64,000 bases of DNA from Sambucus nigra (lineage: Eukaryota; Streptophyta; Magnoliopsida; Dipsacales; Adoxaceae). The DNA lies in assembly GCA_949130495.1 (NCBI GenBank), contig OX422207.1, forward strand, positions 368,735,868 through 368,799,867. The letters run 5' to 3'. Below, piece by piece: positions 1 through 13,784 of this stretch; the stretch's first letter is position 1; each line of letters begins with the position of its first letter. The notes below the pieces were generated by a model. It searched no databases. It was not told the DNA's origin and saw only the letters and a program-made list of their open reading frames with translations. Made by a program: the position numbers and the translations under genes.

Positions 1-671
1 CATAAAGGAAAAACATCCTGACAATAATAAATCCCAAAGTATAAATACTGTAAATAAACGAATCACAATATCCAATAAAACAACTGAATAATGGAAAAGG
101 GCGACACATGACTAAATGGATAAAATAATGCTAGAAGTGGAATCAAGAAATGAGATCGTCTAAGTAAGAGTCTTGCAACTCCCACCTAAGCTGCATCACG
201 TTCCTTCCAAAGGATCCTATGAAAGACGCCCCTGTGGCTGGGCACCTGTAATATACACATATATATACAAGAGATGAGAGATAACAGTAAACGGGTCAGA
301 GCCCGATGGAAAAACAGTTTAAAATTTTAGTTTAGCAAGTATTTGAAATGTTTACTGGCTAATGCAACAACATATTAGTACTGACACTCTCTTGAGAACG
401 TCTCACCTCTTTTCTAGTGTGCACAACTATCGCCCTAATCTCCCCAACAGTTTTACTTCTTTTATCTTAAGTTACTCGTAAGATTTCATGTTGAAGATTT
501 CCAATGTTAAGGTGGTTAATCTTATTTAACCGTACATTTCTTACATAAGCCTTATATGACAATAAAGTTCCTCAGTAATATATCATACTTTTCAAACACT
601 TATTCCCAGGTTGAAATAATTATTGTTTTATTACATACCATAATCACAACAGGTAGTTCTCAATTTCGTGA

Positions 672-676
<5 letters not shown>

Positions 677-702
<26 letters not shown>

Positions 703-703
703 A
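677..703. repeat. (TA)n microsatellite inside LTR copy A
   Basis: An uninterrupted TA run. The related LTR at 57164-60183 has a TA run at the matching place (near 58135), so the microsatellite belongs to the family. Confidence 0.9.
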
Positions 704-1546
704 TACTCATATAATATATATATTCTAATAGCACCCCACATAAATCTATGGTGCGGGCATACTCTGCTATCCAGTCCCCGTATCACTAGTACTAAGGGAA
801 ATACAAGTTCGGAATCACTCTCGAACTGTATTAACACAAAACACATAGAAAATGAGGCGAAGCATAGTTCCAAGTCCTAAGAGGATAGCACATACCCTCA
901 CGTCTCCTAGGACCCTCTGACTATCGATCCGATAGCCTGTACCAAGGATTCCTATCTTCTAGGGTACGAGTCAATATCCCCTATAAAGGTCCCATCGAGA
1001 TAAGACTATCCCAGAGCGGTAACCTCAGGGATAGCAAGTAGCACGGACATGATTTTAACAGACATATAAAATATATGATCAATTCTAGAGTCATATATTG
1101 ATATATAACTATTCACATTCATAAGTTAAGCATGCCTACGACCCAACATTATATTATTCCATTCTTAGTACATTTATAATTGATTATTTCTTATAACGAA
1201 CTTATTCATTTTTATTTTTTGAACTTTAATTTATTCCAACTCACTTCTCATCTCTCGAAGTATTTTTCCTTAGCTAAGTACAAATTCAGTAGGTCCTATC
1301 TCTTACCTTCTAATCCAACTCCTAGACATTTAGATTACTAAGTCTACGCACATTAAATTTCTTAGGTATAAATCTTTCCCGGTCACCCTTCATTTTCCCA
1401 TTGCATTAAAGTACCACCAAACAGGGTTTACCTTGACCCTACTAGTCCTTTTTATGTTTCATTATGTTCTAATAACATTAGTCATGATTTTTTACGCATT
1501 TAATCGAATTAGGTCAATGTAAGGAAAAATCTAGTTTTTCCCAGGA

Positions 1547-1631
1547 GGGGTCGATCGATCGATAAAAAGGGGTCGATCGATCGAACCGTCGATTGATCGA
1601 AGCCCTTGGCTCGATCGATCGATCAAGCAGG
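1547..1631. repeat. Cluster of TCGATCGATCGA palindromes in LTR copy A
   Basis: At least four closely spaced copies of a self-complementary GATC-rich motif (GGTCGATCGATCGA and variants) in AT-rich DNA. The same cluster, with partly different spacing, occurs at 58989-59071 in the related LTR but not in the more divergent copy at 8722-11887. Confidence 0.85.
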
Positions 1632-2743
1632 TATGGCGAAAACTACAGAATACCAGTTACGGGGATTATCATCCAAAATCATCCAAATCCAAATTTCTAA
1701 CTCCCAAACTCCCAGAAATTTATACCACAATCATTATAAACCCAAATGAACAATATTCTACGTAAGGCATGCGAATTTTCATCAAGTTTCATGGATTAAA
1801 AGGGGCAAAATTCATATAATTCTTATGAACCCTAAAAACTTCTTTAACTTAATTCTTCTCATTCTTTTTCCAGAATTTCTACTTCTAAACCAATGTAAAT
1901 TCGTGGTTCAACCTCTACATGTGAAGGGAGTTTCCAGAATGGGGTTTATATCTCTACAACATGCGATTTCTAACCTCCAGCATGGTTTTCTTTCATAATA
2001 ACTCATCATAATCAACCCGAAACTAATATGAATAAGGCATTAACTAAATTAAGCAAGATAAATACTTGCCTGGGAATTTTTTTTCCTGATTTATGGATGA
2101 AATCAGTGTGGTGGTGATCCTCGTTGCGCGATCTCACTTTTGGCGGTGACGGCAGTGCAAACAGAGGGGTTATTGGCCTATAACTCTTTGGTAAGCTCTT
2201 ACCTTCCTTCTCCAATGTCCGTCTTTTATTTTTTGTTGAGTTAACCCTAGAAGAAAATCCTAAGCATCTGATATAACCTAGAAAATTCGTGGTTTTCCAA
2301 GACCAAAAATACAAAATGCCTAAAACGCCCTCCCGGGGTGTTAATTAAGCCTAAAAAAGCCCCGAGACCCAAACTAAACCCCCGGGTACATTATTTTGAC
2401 TATCTCGACCCTTCCGGACACTTTGGCGCACTCGAAATGACCATACGAGTGACTTATAATTTATTCACTTTTATTAATCAAAATTTAGTCCCGACACGAC
2501 ACGGGCGCGTCCCGACTGAAATTTCCAAAATTTTCATTTTATTCACACGTGACATTTAATAGAACCGATTTTATATATATTACTTTGCTCATTAGTAATA
2601 TTCAACAAGTTTCCAATAATTACCAACTCTCGTAACGTTAGAAATTAAAAATAATTAATTTTTGAATTTATATTAAATTAATAATTCACATTAAATTTAA
2701 TAAATCCCCAAATTTATAAAGCATAAAAATACGGGGTATTACA

Positions 2744-3574
2744 TATACGTATGGATAGATGTTGTTTTAGGAAAAAGTTGAACATGTAAATCATGTATAT
2801 TTATTCGATTGGAAACCCTGTGTATTCAAACCCCTATAAATTTTTGTATATTTATTGGAATTGAATAATTCAAGTTTTATATGAAAATAGACTCATATAA
2901 GTATAACATATATTAATATTATGTGAAAATACCAAGAAATGAATCTTTGGTGATAGTTGGAAGTTCACGTATCAAATCTGCCCCAAAGGTGTAAGTATGC
3001 ACACCAGGTGTTCGATGTTTTACTTGACATAGCAAATCAACTTTAATAATTATGAAACTTTAATTTGTATTTTTAAATATGTGTATAGACGTTGGATGAA
3101 ATATCAATGGACGTTATGATGCATAATGATTATGAAAATTCTTCAAATTTGACTGGACTATAAAAGAGTTTATAGGGCAGATTTGATTTGTACTAAAGAA
3201 ATGGACACATCTTGCTCTAGGAAACTTGAAATGATGTGTTGTCTTTTATATTGGGAACCCTATATGATAATAATTGGATTACCAAGAAAAAATTAAAGAA
3301 TGTTTTGGCGATGGATTGGATATGTTAAATATTTTAACATGAAATTGAATGAGACTTCATTTATGATAAATGAATAGAATGGGATGCTATGATGCTTAAG
3401 AATTCGATTGAGGTTAAGTTTTCTTTTGATTATTAACATCCTTATGATTATACTAATATTATAAGAATGAATATGTGGATGGGAAGAAGAATTGGTTGAA
3501 CTAGTGCCAGACAAAGTCAAGGGAAAAAACATGAAGTGACCAAGGTTTGTGTACTCACTAGTAAGATGTATTTT
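2744..3574. other. AT-rich stretch, nothing recognised
   Basis: No coding, repeat or terminal motif that I can support. Short open frames here lack codon structure and family resemblance. Confidence 0.5.
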
Positions 3575-4080
3575 TAAATGATTATGGATATTATATGTTG
3601 CACTTGTCGAGTTCCATATAAATATCAGAGGTTTTAATTATTGAGATGATTATGGATGCCATACGTTCCACTTGCTGAGTTGATTATAAATATGGGATGT
3701 GGTACTTATCGAGATGATTATGGATATTACATCTTGTACCTGCCGAGTTGATTATAAATATGAGATGTGGTAGTTATTGAGATGATTATGGATATTATAT
3801 GTTGTACTTACCGAGTTGAGTATAAATATGAGATGTTGTACTGATTGAGATGATTATGGATATGATATGTTGTACATGCCAAGTTGATTATAAATATGAG
3901 ATGTGGTACTTATTGAGATGATTATGGATGCTATATGTTGTACTTACTGAGTTGATTACGAATATGATATGTCATACTTACCAAGTTGAATATGGATATG
4001 ATATGTTGTACTTATTGAGTTGATTATGGTTAGGATATGTCGTACTTACTGAGTTGATTATGGATATGATGCGAATGTAT
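3575..4080. repeat. 68-bp minisatellite
   Basis: The anchor GAGATGATTATGGAT recurs at 3643, 3711, 3779, 3847 and 3915, that is exactly every 68 bp. Each unit is made of two similar halves built on TTATGGATATNATATGTTGTACTT and GAGTTGATTATAAATATGAGATG. Units to the right (3960-4080) are more degenerate. Confidence 0.9.
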
Positions 4081-4084
4081 TATA

Positions 4085-4336
4085 AGAGATGTTATGGATA
4101 ATTAATAGCCAAGAGAGGTTATGGCTTATCAACAGCCAAGAGATGTTATGGCTTATCAAAAACCAAGAGATGTTATGGCTTATCAATAGTTAAGATATGT
4201 TATGGCTTATTATAGCCAAGACATGTTATGGATTATTAATATCCAAGAGATGTTATGGCTTATCAACAGCCAAGAGATGTTATGGCTTATTAATAGACAA
4301 GAGATGTTATGGCTTATTAACAGCCAAGAGATGTTG
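4085..4336. repeat. 27-bp minisatellite
   Basis: About nine units of 27 bp based on GCCAAGAGATGTTATGGCTT; for example GCCAAGAGA starts at 4108 and 4135. Because 27 is a multiple of three, the array yields an artificial open frame with a nine-residue peptide repeat (QEMLWLINS-like). I treat this as a repeat, not a gene. It directly follows the 68-bp array and shares the word TTATGG with it. Confidence 0.9.
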
Positions 4337-5216
4337 AGATGTTTTATATTGTTACATAAATATGACTTATTGCATTTAAATTTATGCACTAGTGTAGTAG
4401 TAATGCATTCACTGAGCTATTTTTCTCACGATTCTTATGTTATGTTTTTTTCAGGTAATGAAATGTCACTGCCAAATCTAGGAGGTCGGGTGGGGTTAGC
4501 AAGGGATGCGTAAAACCATAATTTTGGTCAAATTAAAAATGTGTAATTTCATCCTACTTATCCTTTGAGCAAGTTTGAATAAGCTTGATTACTTTAAAAT
4601 TTTGAAAAGTTTTTAGTGTTATGGCTTTATGCTGATATTGAAAAAGGATACTTGTGTTTATTGTTTGGTTAAGGCAATTATGGTTTGTCTCACTTTGACT
4701 TTCAAACTAAATTATAAGTAACTGGGTTGGGCTATGCCATTTGGTATCATTCAAAAAACTTTCCAGCGCCGCTTGAATGACCTCCTTGGTCGTTCTAATG
4801 ACCCTCTACGTTTTCTATCCCCTTCCTATTCCTTACAATGCCGATCCTAGTTTTTTACCAATATTAAAACCTTAAGCTCTTTCTCTCCGAACCTATAACT
4901 CAAAACCTTCTTTTCCATCATATATTTACTCTCAAAAATACCTTTCAATCATCATATTAATCTTTAAAATCATTAGATTTCTAACTGTCCTCAATACCTC
5001 CCGATTTGGGTTTTTAACAGTTTATCCCGATCTCAATCTAGATTCAATTCTACGGATCTAAACTACACAAGTTTGATTATTGGGTTTTGAGTAAACATCA
5101 TATCCTAACAATCCAATATGATAATCCATCATCAATTTCATATTTAATTTACACAAAATCCTTAAATCCCCCAAAACCCATTTCCTATGATAGCCGACAA
5201 CCAAAAGGAATTCTTT
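4337..5216. other. AT-rich stretch, nothing recognised
   Basis: No gene, RNA or element terminus that I can support. Confidence 0.5.
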
Positions 5217-5807
5217 ATCACGCCCCTATGATATGAATTGAAATACTGCAATTAAATTGAAATAAAGTTTATCCACTTTCCTAAATAAATTGGTAGGATG
5301 TGATTTCCTTTGATGTAGACGAAGAATTGATGAGGAACACACCCCTCTTATTGATTTGGCTCCCAAAAGCTCCCTTAATTTATCCCTCTTTTCTCCTTTG
5401 CAAAACTAGAGTTTTCTTATTGGGTTATGTCTTCTACAAACTCCTTTTTATAGGTTTTATATTGATAATTCTTAAATTAACCCTATGGGCCAAGCCCAAA
5501 TGACCCGAATACCCCCGTGTGAGCCCGATTATGCCTAAAAATGACTGGAGACCCAATTAGTACCACCACTTACTATTTTATAACTATTTTGACCTATTCA
5601 GAATCAACTGCGCACTCGGAATCATCATCCAAGTTACTCTACTAAAATCTTCAACCTCGACCTCAAATTACGACACATGTAAATTTTAAAAACAACGCGA
5701 ATTAATTAAATCTTAATTCACTAAATTAATCAAATCCCCTAGATTAATTAAATCATGTATCACCAAATTTTTTAAATTCTATATCCTCAAAAATTCAGGG
5801 TATTACA
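5217..5807. repeat. Degenerate LTR-like remnant
   Basis: The right end, CAGGGTATTACA, and the preceding sequence (CTATTTTGACC, then GCGCACTCGGAAT) resemble the ends of the long LTRs at 1-2743 and 57164-60183, which have CTATCTCGACCCTTCCGG and GCGCACTCGAAAT at the same spacing. The left boundary is a guess at a TATCACGCCCC motif; no target duplication was found. Confidence 0.4.
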
Positions 5808-5957
5808 CCAAAAAGTCAGCTAAGTAAAATCGAACGCTCCTCTCCCATCCTTAAGTCTTCTCCACTTTTGTAAACCCAACACTCTGATTAATCCATTAAA
5901 TTTTCATTTCATCTATGTTTCAACTATTTAAATATATAATAATGATATGGGTACCAA

Positions 5958-5992
5958 CCCCCCCCCCCCACCCCCACACACACCACCCCAAA
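5958..5992. repeat. Poly-C / CA low-complexity tract
   Basis: A run of C followed by CCCCCACACACACC. Simple sequence with no further signal. Confidence 0.9.
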
Positions 5993-6237
5993 TAAAGCCT
6001 CCCAAAAAAGTGACATGGATTCCACTTGTTCTATCACTTACCTATTAAGTGTTGCCTTATGGTATGAGTCCCGCCAGAGTACAAAACTTTATTTATTTTA
6101 GGGGAGGTTTGGGGGAGAATCATAGCAGGACTCTTAAATATAACGTTTCTTCTATTCATTAAAATAAATAATAAAGTTTTTTTATCCCCTATGAAGACTA
6201 TAATGGTAGATTCTAGGGCTCACCCAATTCCCTAAAC

Positions 6238-6239
<2 letters not shown>

Positions 6240-6306
<67 letters not shown>

Positions 6307-6311
6307 CACAT
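6240..6311. repeat. Compound microsatellite (TC)n(AC)n(AT)n
   Basis: Three dinucleotide runs in direct succession: TC, then AC, then AT. Confidence 0.95.
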
Positions 6312-8716
6312 ATATGTCACAAACCCAAGACCCAAATCATGCCAACAACCCAAGAACCGAAAGACAAGAATAACCACGAATCAACAACAATTTAGATGAT
6401 GGAAAAATGCCGGTCAATAAGCCATAAACAACACAGGTCACCAAGGACATGCCAAGGGAGAACAGTGGCAGCCAACACTCATGCTATAACCATGCCCGCT
6501 AAAACTAAATACCTGAACAACGACGCCAAAGCTTAAATCGCATAATTCTTGACTTTTAACCAATGGAAGCACTTGGTTTTGCTCCTTCATAAATGAGTTT
6601 TTTGTTTGTTCAAATCAAAAGATTCACTTTCATTTTTATAATTTTTCATTTTAATTTACCCCTACTAGGAATTTCACTATTTTTTTTCTAAAGATTTGAT
6701 TTCTAACTATATATTTGTGGTGTTGGTTTTGAAAACTATGGTATCTAACAAGTAACATTTTTGTGAATGTGAAAGTTTGATGTGTTTTAACTTTTTGAAA
6801 CGCACATCTTAGTGCGACTATTGTCCTATGCCATTCGATTATTATTTATTTATTATAAAATTGGGTTTATACATAATGTGCAAATGATTTTTCATACAAT
6901 CAACTCACTTTTAACAAACGTTGGCCCCATTATGTCAAGAATTTTATTGAGTTTTAAAATTTTAATTTTTTTTTAATTCTATCATTTAGGTTTGTTGTGA
7001 TGATTAAGAGTTCTTCAAATATCTATTTGATTCCAATAGATATTTATAGGTTGGTTTAGTTGATGGTTTATAAAAAATGTTAAAACTTTTTAAAATAGTT
7101 AAGTGGTGTCTTTAATTCCAATTTTTTTTCCTAAAACAAAATAATTATTTATTAATGGAAAGTAAAGGTATCCTAGAAAATGACTATTTTAGTAAAATCC
7201 ATTCAATACAAAAACTAACACCAAATGGATCAAAATTTATTTCAATTATTACGAAAAAATTTATGACATAATTGAGTATAAAATTTTGAATTAATATTCC
7301 ACTAATTAGTCTTGTTATGTTTTTAAAAATATAATGTGGGATGTTGACATGACATGCTGACAAGTATCACAGATTTATATACACGATGCAAATTCTATAA
7401 CGATAATAAAATTGTTTTTCCCACGATGATTTATTAGCGTTACACTAAAATGAAATTCTGGTGTGATTCAAGTGACATGTTATTTCCTATTAATGTGATG
7501 AATAAGTATAGGACTGGTCAGATGAATGCTATTTTTTAAATTGGAACCATTTATAATGTTGGTACAACACATGCAGTATGTAGACACAATACATTTAAAT
7601 GCGCAAGTACTACAAACCGAATGTACTCGCGAGATATTTTGGGACTTATATAATTATTCATTTATTTTAGGCATTTAAAAGCTTGATTGTTTATTTGTTC
7701 TACTTTTTAAAAAAATATGTTTTTATTTTTATTTTTTAGGAGGGTTTGAATTGTAAAATAACTATAGAATTGAGCTTGACACCTTTTGTTTTTTCTCTTT
7801 AATTTTATAGCATTTTATCAGTAAAAAAACCAAGTTATGCAAGTGGTTTACACAAACTTAGGTAATATGTGTTTTGAAATATGTTGAAAGGTGGTGGGTT
7901 CTTTCATTTAGGTATAATTAACAAGGTATAATTAGCAATGCGGTCTTTTATCATATTGAAGGCAAGTGGGTTGGTATCATTGTGGTTAGATATAATTTAT
8001 AAGATACTTTATTTTTAAAACACAATATGTTGGGTTAGTATCAATGCGTGTCTTAGGAAATATGCCGACATAGATATAAATGGCTTACTTTTGATTTCCT
8101 TTATATTAAAATATCATTAATGCTATGAGATACTACTTTTGGTTTGTTTTGTGCATTTTTTTTTGTTCATTATTTGAAGGGTAGTAATCCCCTTATGGTG
8201 TCAATACCACCCTTAACTAATTATGCACATTTGCTTTTATTATACCTATCAAGATCTACTAAACTCTAATAACTATTTTGTTCTAACTAACCACACACAA
8301 GTCCACTTACCCAATCCACCGAGTTACGATTGCCAAAAGGAAAAATGACATACATACAATTAAATATTTGTCATAGAATTTCTAATTTTCTATGTTTCGC
8401 ACACTGCATGTTGCCTACGCATCGCGTGACCTTACAACTATTTTTTAATAATTAGGATAATCAAGTATATTTATTGAAAGTTATATTTTGTAAAAAGAAT
8501 TTAAATATCATTCTTAGCATGAAGTAGAAATAAAGGTCAACGATCCATAAAAGTGAAGATAGACATGAGTAATCCTCGGATACTAGTATATATTGAATAA
8601 GAGTTGATTACATTATGATGTAAGATCTATACTAGCTGATAGAAATTGTTACACATAAACCCTCTCAAATTCAATTTGTCTTTCACAACTGAGTATAAAA
8701 ACGAAGAATAAACTAA
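6312..8716. other. AT-rich intergenic stretch, nothing recognised
   Basis: About 2.4 kb with no open frame of length or composition that suggests coding, and no recognisable transposon terminus. Confidence 0.5.
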
Positions 8717-8721
8717 ACATT

Positions 8722-11700
8722 TGTAACACCCCTCCTAATTAAATATCGGGTGGCCAGTCCCATACCAAATTAAAACAGAATATACAGTTGGCTCATTCTT
8801 AGCATCACTGTCGAAAACATTTACAACTCACCCAATACCTAATTAAGCTGGTGTTAAAAACTTTCCAACTTTTAATTTAACAAAATCCATTTCCAGTTTA
8901 AGGATAACACAACACATTTTATTCTACAACACTGAATAACCAATTAGATAACACAAAATAATTTGAATGCAATTGGAATAAACATTCCCAAATAATATTA
9001 ATCCATTACAGTAATCCCAACAATGTTAAATGTATTAAAATGACACGAATACCATAGTATTTGACCCCGATAGAAGAAGATAACTGAATCCTTTGGGCGA
9101 CATGCCCTACTAAGAGAATACTGTGAATCAAATGATGATAGGCGTCTAAGCAAAACTCCATAAATCCATAGCCTGTCATAATCCGTTGAGGTTGGCATCC
9201 CTGTTGGTGGACACCTGATATAGAAGATACAATAGAAAAGAAAATATGCAAGGAAACGGGTCAGAGCCCGATTGTGAAAATGATTTTTAAAACAACAAGT
9301 ATTTAACAAGTGCAATAAATCTTTTATTATGTACATGTTAGACCCAACTCTCACTTGCCATTCTCACCTCTCAACTAGAGTGCACACTTAACGTTTCCTA
9401 TTAACCTCCTAGTTAATGGTTCCTCTTTTCTAGTCTCCACATTATAATTCCATTCCCATATCATAATACCCGTATGTCCCATACCACACGTCACATTATT
9501 ATTCATTTACATTTCTCATCGTTTCTCATTAACATGAATCATTTCTCATTAATATGAATTAAGTTTTTCAATAAACATTCATTAACTTAATTCAATTACC
9601 TTTCTCTATTCACCGTTATCTACAATTATCACCGTAGATAGATTTAACCATAATAAATATCCATTCATTCATTTAATCCATTATATATATATATATAGTC
9701 ATATATAATACGGCACCCCGAGTCACAGCTGCGGTGCAATGCATTACTCTGCTATCATGTCCCAATATCGCTAGTCGCCGAAAAGGGGATAAAAGGTTCG
9801 GTGAGGATACCTCTAACCATTAACAACAACACAATCATTGGAGGCGAACATAGTTCTCATACCCATGGGTCACGCACATACCTACGTACCCATAATCAGC
9901 GGACTTATCAACTCCCCGATAAGTCTTTCATAGACCTATGTTCTCGAGCGACAAATCAAAGATCCCATGGATTCATCAGGATATGACTGCCCTTACACGC
10001 AAACCTCCCATAGATAGCAAGTAAGCTAGGTATGTCATACACATAATCATTAATCAATCAAATAGGTATTATCATACCTATTGTATAATATCAATAAGGT
10101 AATATCACTACCCAAAGATAATTCCCATACGTAGCATTATATCTCTTTTAAATTCTACGTATTTAAAATATCATATCTTTACTTCATAATTTAATTATCC
10201 TCGCATCCTATAACTTCTCTCCACTCCCGACGTCGTTAAGGTTCATGCGCGGAGCGTCTCGCAAAGCAAAATACAAACAAGGAACCCCTCCAATACACTA
10301 CTACTTAACTTTGTCGATCGAGGAGGCTCGTCAACTACAAATATGCGATCGGAATAACCTCATCCCCTCTTTCAACCAAATGTGTTCTAAACTCCCATCT
10401 CTATCCAGGAGCCATACCACTACGCTCTTGTACTATACTCCGCCCTTGCGAAATCAATAATGAGCTTAAACTCAGTCATTGATGTTTAAATTATAACCCT
10501 AAGCCTACCCAGGTGTTATATTAAATCTCCCCTACTTGAAATATCCTTAATCCTCATAGAAACAGATTAGAATCCAACACATGAATCTAGCAACCGAAAT
10601 CTCTTTAACTTTAATTATCATAATTCTAATCAATTAAATCCCAATCAAATTATTTCAAATCTTAACTAGGGCTTAAGGATCTTCTCTAAGTCCCATAATA
10701 TCCAATTAATAATCAGCGAAGATCTACAAAAGTTTTGGGATAAGAACCAACATTAAAAAGAAACAACATCATGAATTCTCATATTTTAAATACTCAGAAA
10801 AATCAGATCCAAAAATTATTCTAATCATCAATCTGACTTCAGATTTGGATTCTACATGAAAAATTGAGTCAGGTATGTGTTTTGATTTTTTCTTAAATCT
10901 CATCCAAATGCACTCAAAAAGAAGATCTAAACCTTCCAAATTGGCTCTTCTCATTCAACTCGTTTTTGCCTCTTTTTTCAGAAAATTATCAACATATTAT
11001 CTTCGAGAACACTAAATTATTTTCATAATTTCTTCCACAGATTGATGAATATTTATTGGATTACTAACTACCTACAACATGAGTTTAATTCCTATATATT
11101 TTTAGATTCCAAAAATCTATTAACAACTATATCCTTTCATCTTCCAAGCATCAAAATCATCTCTTTTTATAACTATCCTAACATGGACAATATACGAACT
11201 TAAATTGCAAATATCAAACACTTGCCTCTAATGAAGATCTGATCCTTTGGAGTTGAATAACACAGGTGGTAATGGTGGTGGTGACCTTTGACCTTTGGTT
11301 CTCCTCCTTCCCAAGCAAACTTCTTTTTCTTTCCAAGCAACCTTCCACTCTCTATAAGAAGATGACTTTTCAATTTTGTGTAGAAGAGATGAAATGAACC
11401 TACATACACTAATCTCCAAATACTTATAATAAGACAAAACCCGAAATCACTATTCACCCCCCTTGTAAAAATAACCAAAATGCCGTTTTGGATTGTCTTT
11501 TCATTTCCAAATGATCCAAGACTCAAAATTAACATCCAAATAGACTTTTCTGACTATTTCGAACCTTCCGGACGCAACGACGCAGTCGAAATGACTATAA
11601 GGTCGATAGAAAATAAATTTCCTTTTTAATTTAATAAATTAGTCCCGACACGTCCCATACCGCGTCTGACTAAAAATTCAAATTACCAATTTTATATCAT

Positions 11701-11887
11701 ACCGTCATATCAATGACATCACATTCATATATCACCTAAATATATTTAAGTAATATTCAGAATCATCCATTTTAATATCCACAATTCGGATAAAACCCAA
11801 ATGAATTAATTTATAATAAGATCCAATTAATCCATTAATTTAAAATATAACCCATTTTAAAAGTCATTAAAATTAGGGGGTATTACA
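8722..11887. mobile_element. Solo LTR, complete, with 5-bp target duplication
   Basis: The sequence begins TGTAACACCCCTCC and ends GGGGGTATTACA, and is flanked by a perfect direct repeat ACATT (8717-8721 and 11888-11892). TG...CA ends, a 5-bp duplication and no internal gag-pol make a solo LTR left by recombination between the two LTRs of an integrated element. It is 3166 bp long. It resembles the LTRs at 1-2743 and 57164-60183 in overall order (TTAGCATCACTGTCGAAAAC near the start, GGGTCAGAGCCCGAT in the middle, the CCTTCCGGACGC block near the end), but is diverged and lacks the TCGATCGA cluster. Small open frames inside are chance. Confidence 0.9.
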
Positions 11888-11892
11888 ACATT

Positions 11893-13249
11893 GTTTCTCT
11901 CAAAATAAATAAAGTAAATCTAAAAGTAGGTACGAACCCTACCTCCTCCAAGGTTGGTGATGATTGGAACAAAAGACAGTGTGCTCGAGTAAAAAACTAG
12001 GGTTGGTATATGGGAGCACCTATAACAACATGATAGGTCATGCCCACCGCAACAAGATAATAGCTACACACGCAAGTAGTAAAACTATCAATCATGAGTA
12101 TAAATAGTAATGTCTACAATTATTACTTTAAAAACTTTACTTCACTCTTAATGGCGTTAAATCATGGGAATTATGTATTTTTATTAGCTGTGTTTTAGAC
12201 TCCAATATTTCCGTATAACTAGAATTTACCGAGTAAAGGGGAACTTCTAAAATTATAATATGGGTTATCAAAGTCTAACTAAGCTACAAAACCTCATTGG
12301 AGCCATTCGCATGGGTATAAAATACCTCCATTCGAATGGTAAAAACCATGCTCGTTTGCACGCCACCATGCCAATGTTAAAAACTATATCCAATTTCACA
12401 ATGCACAGAAAGCAATGTAATCCAAAATCAGATTTGTACACCCCTTGTCCCAAACCCATAATTCGTATCACTATTTCCTTCTTAAAACAAATTTCTATGC
12501 CCCCATATCCCCCTAAGTGTGGTATAGGATAGTTGTTAAAGTCAACCCACACATATAAATTTCACTTTCTCATATATAATTGTGAGATTTCAATATATAA
12601 TACCAAGAGTTACATAAAAATTTGAAGGTAAATATGATATTATTTGTAAATAATTTATCTACCACATGATTTCATTTAAATAGAACATGCAACAGGAAAT
12701 AAATAATTCTCTACTCAATTCCGTTAATCTAATTAAAGTTAAACATGAAATAGCAAGAATGGGGTTTATTCATTTATGTACCAAAATCATCATTTCTCGA
12801 TATATCAAATAATCGTAATCATTTCTACACCATTTCCATAATTTATAAAAATTATTTACATAGAAATCATTATTTACATCATGATAGAGAATAGTACAAT
12901 TGTCTTTCCTTGAATGAAGAATACCAAGTTTCAAAAGAAAGGTAAGAGAAACCCTTTAAAAAATTCCTTGCAATTGCTCCTTAAAATCCTGAATTTGTAT
13001 AAGGAAGATCTCAATGGTCTTGAAAAAAAAATAGTTGATTTTTTTTAAAGATGTTCACAAAAGTGTTTTCCCAAAACTAATTTAGAATTGTAGGAATTTT
13101 TGTTAGAAATTTGTTAATTGGAAGTAGGTATTTTGTATGAAGTTTGAATGTTTTGATTAATGGTTTTTAGGAGGTGGTAGAGTTTCATGTAGGTTCTTAT
13201 ATTAATTATTTTTTGTACCCTATCTTTTCATGATTTTTATTCTTTTGTC
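11893..13249. other. AT-rich stretch, nothing recognised
   Basis: No gene or element end that I can support between the solo LTR and the next repeat remnant. Confidence 0.5.
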
Positions 13250-13575
13250 CTAAACCCTAGATTCCTCTCGAAGTATGATTCAATTCCCTCAACTAATTAC
13301 ACTGCCTTGCTTCCAAATAATAATTTAAAAGTCCTTAAAAATTTTAAATTTCATTCTTTACTCAAATAAAAAATGAATTTCAGTTAACTCCAAATTACTT
13401 TCATAGTTTCTTATAAAACTTTATTTCGTTTAAATAATAAAAAAATACATTTTTATTTAAAAATAGTTAAATACAATTTTCTCAAAAAATTTCTAAAAAT
13501 TAAATTAAATCCTAATAATAGGAATTAAATAATTATTTTAATTAATCAAATAATTTAAATTTATTGGGTATTACA
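13250..13575. repeat. Possible LTR end remnant
   Basis: Ends ATTGGGTATTACA after a very AT-rich run of AATTAAAT words, like the terminal 150 bp of the long LTR family here. The left boundary is not visible and no target duplication was found. Confidence 0.3.
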
Positions 13576-13784
13576 ATAAGGGAACTAGGATGTTCGACGG
13601 GTTTTTACTTTTAAATCGCAGTAAGGGATACCACTTTAAAATTAAAACGAAGTGAAATTCTCACATGTTTGATTTAATTCTCTTTTTAAAATGTGTGATT
13701 CTTACATTTCACAATGGGATCTTCATTCAACCCACTTGATTAAATCTTAAAGGAAAAAAAGTTACTTGATATGAACTATACATA

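Larger units (their letters stand above)
1..2743. mobile_element. LTR of a long-LTR retrotransposon family, copy A (cut by window start)
   Basis: This stretch aligns along its whole length with 57464-60183, sharing many blocks such as AGACGCCCCTGTGG near 226, the TCGATCGA cluster near 1547 and the terminus ACGGGGTATTACA. By comparison with that complete copy about 300 bp are missing to the left of the window. No primer binding site follows position 2743, so it is probably a solo LTR or a remnant. No coding capacity is seen; small open frames here are chance. Orientation is not settled, because the ends are near-inverted (TGTRACACYCC and GGGGTATTACA). Assignment to Ty3/gypsy is inference from LTR length and terminal sequence. 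Confidence 0.8.

Noticed and set aside
4202..4513. 103-codon open frame with a QEMLWLINS-like peptide repeat
   Set aside because: It is produced by the 27-bp minisatellite, whose period is a multiple of three; there is no family resemblance.
8998..9354. Two overlapping open frames on the minus strand
   Set aside because: They lie inside a solo LTR, and nothing like them was noticed in the two related LTR copies.
11200..11535. 111-codon open frame on the minus strand
   Set aside because: Inside the same solo LTR, low complexity, and no recognisable domain.
12436..13575. TGTACACCCC to GGGTATTACA as a short complete solo LTR
   Set aside because: The 5-bp flanks do not match (AGATT and ATAAG), and the left motif is poor.
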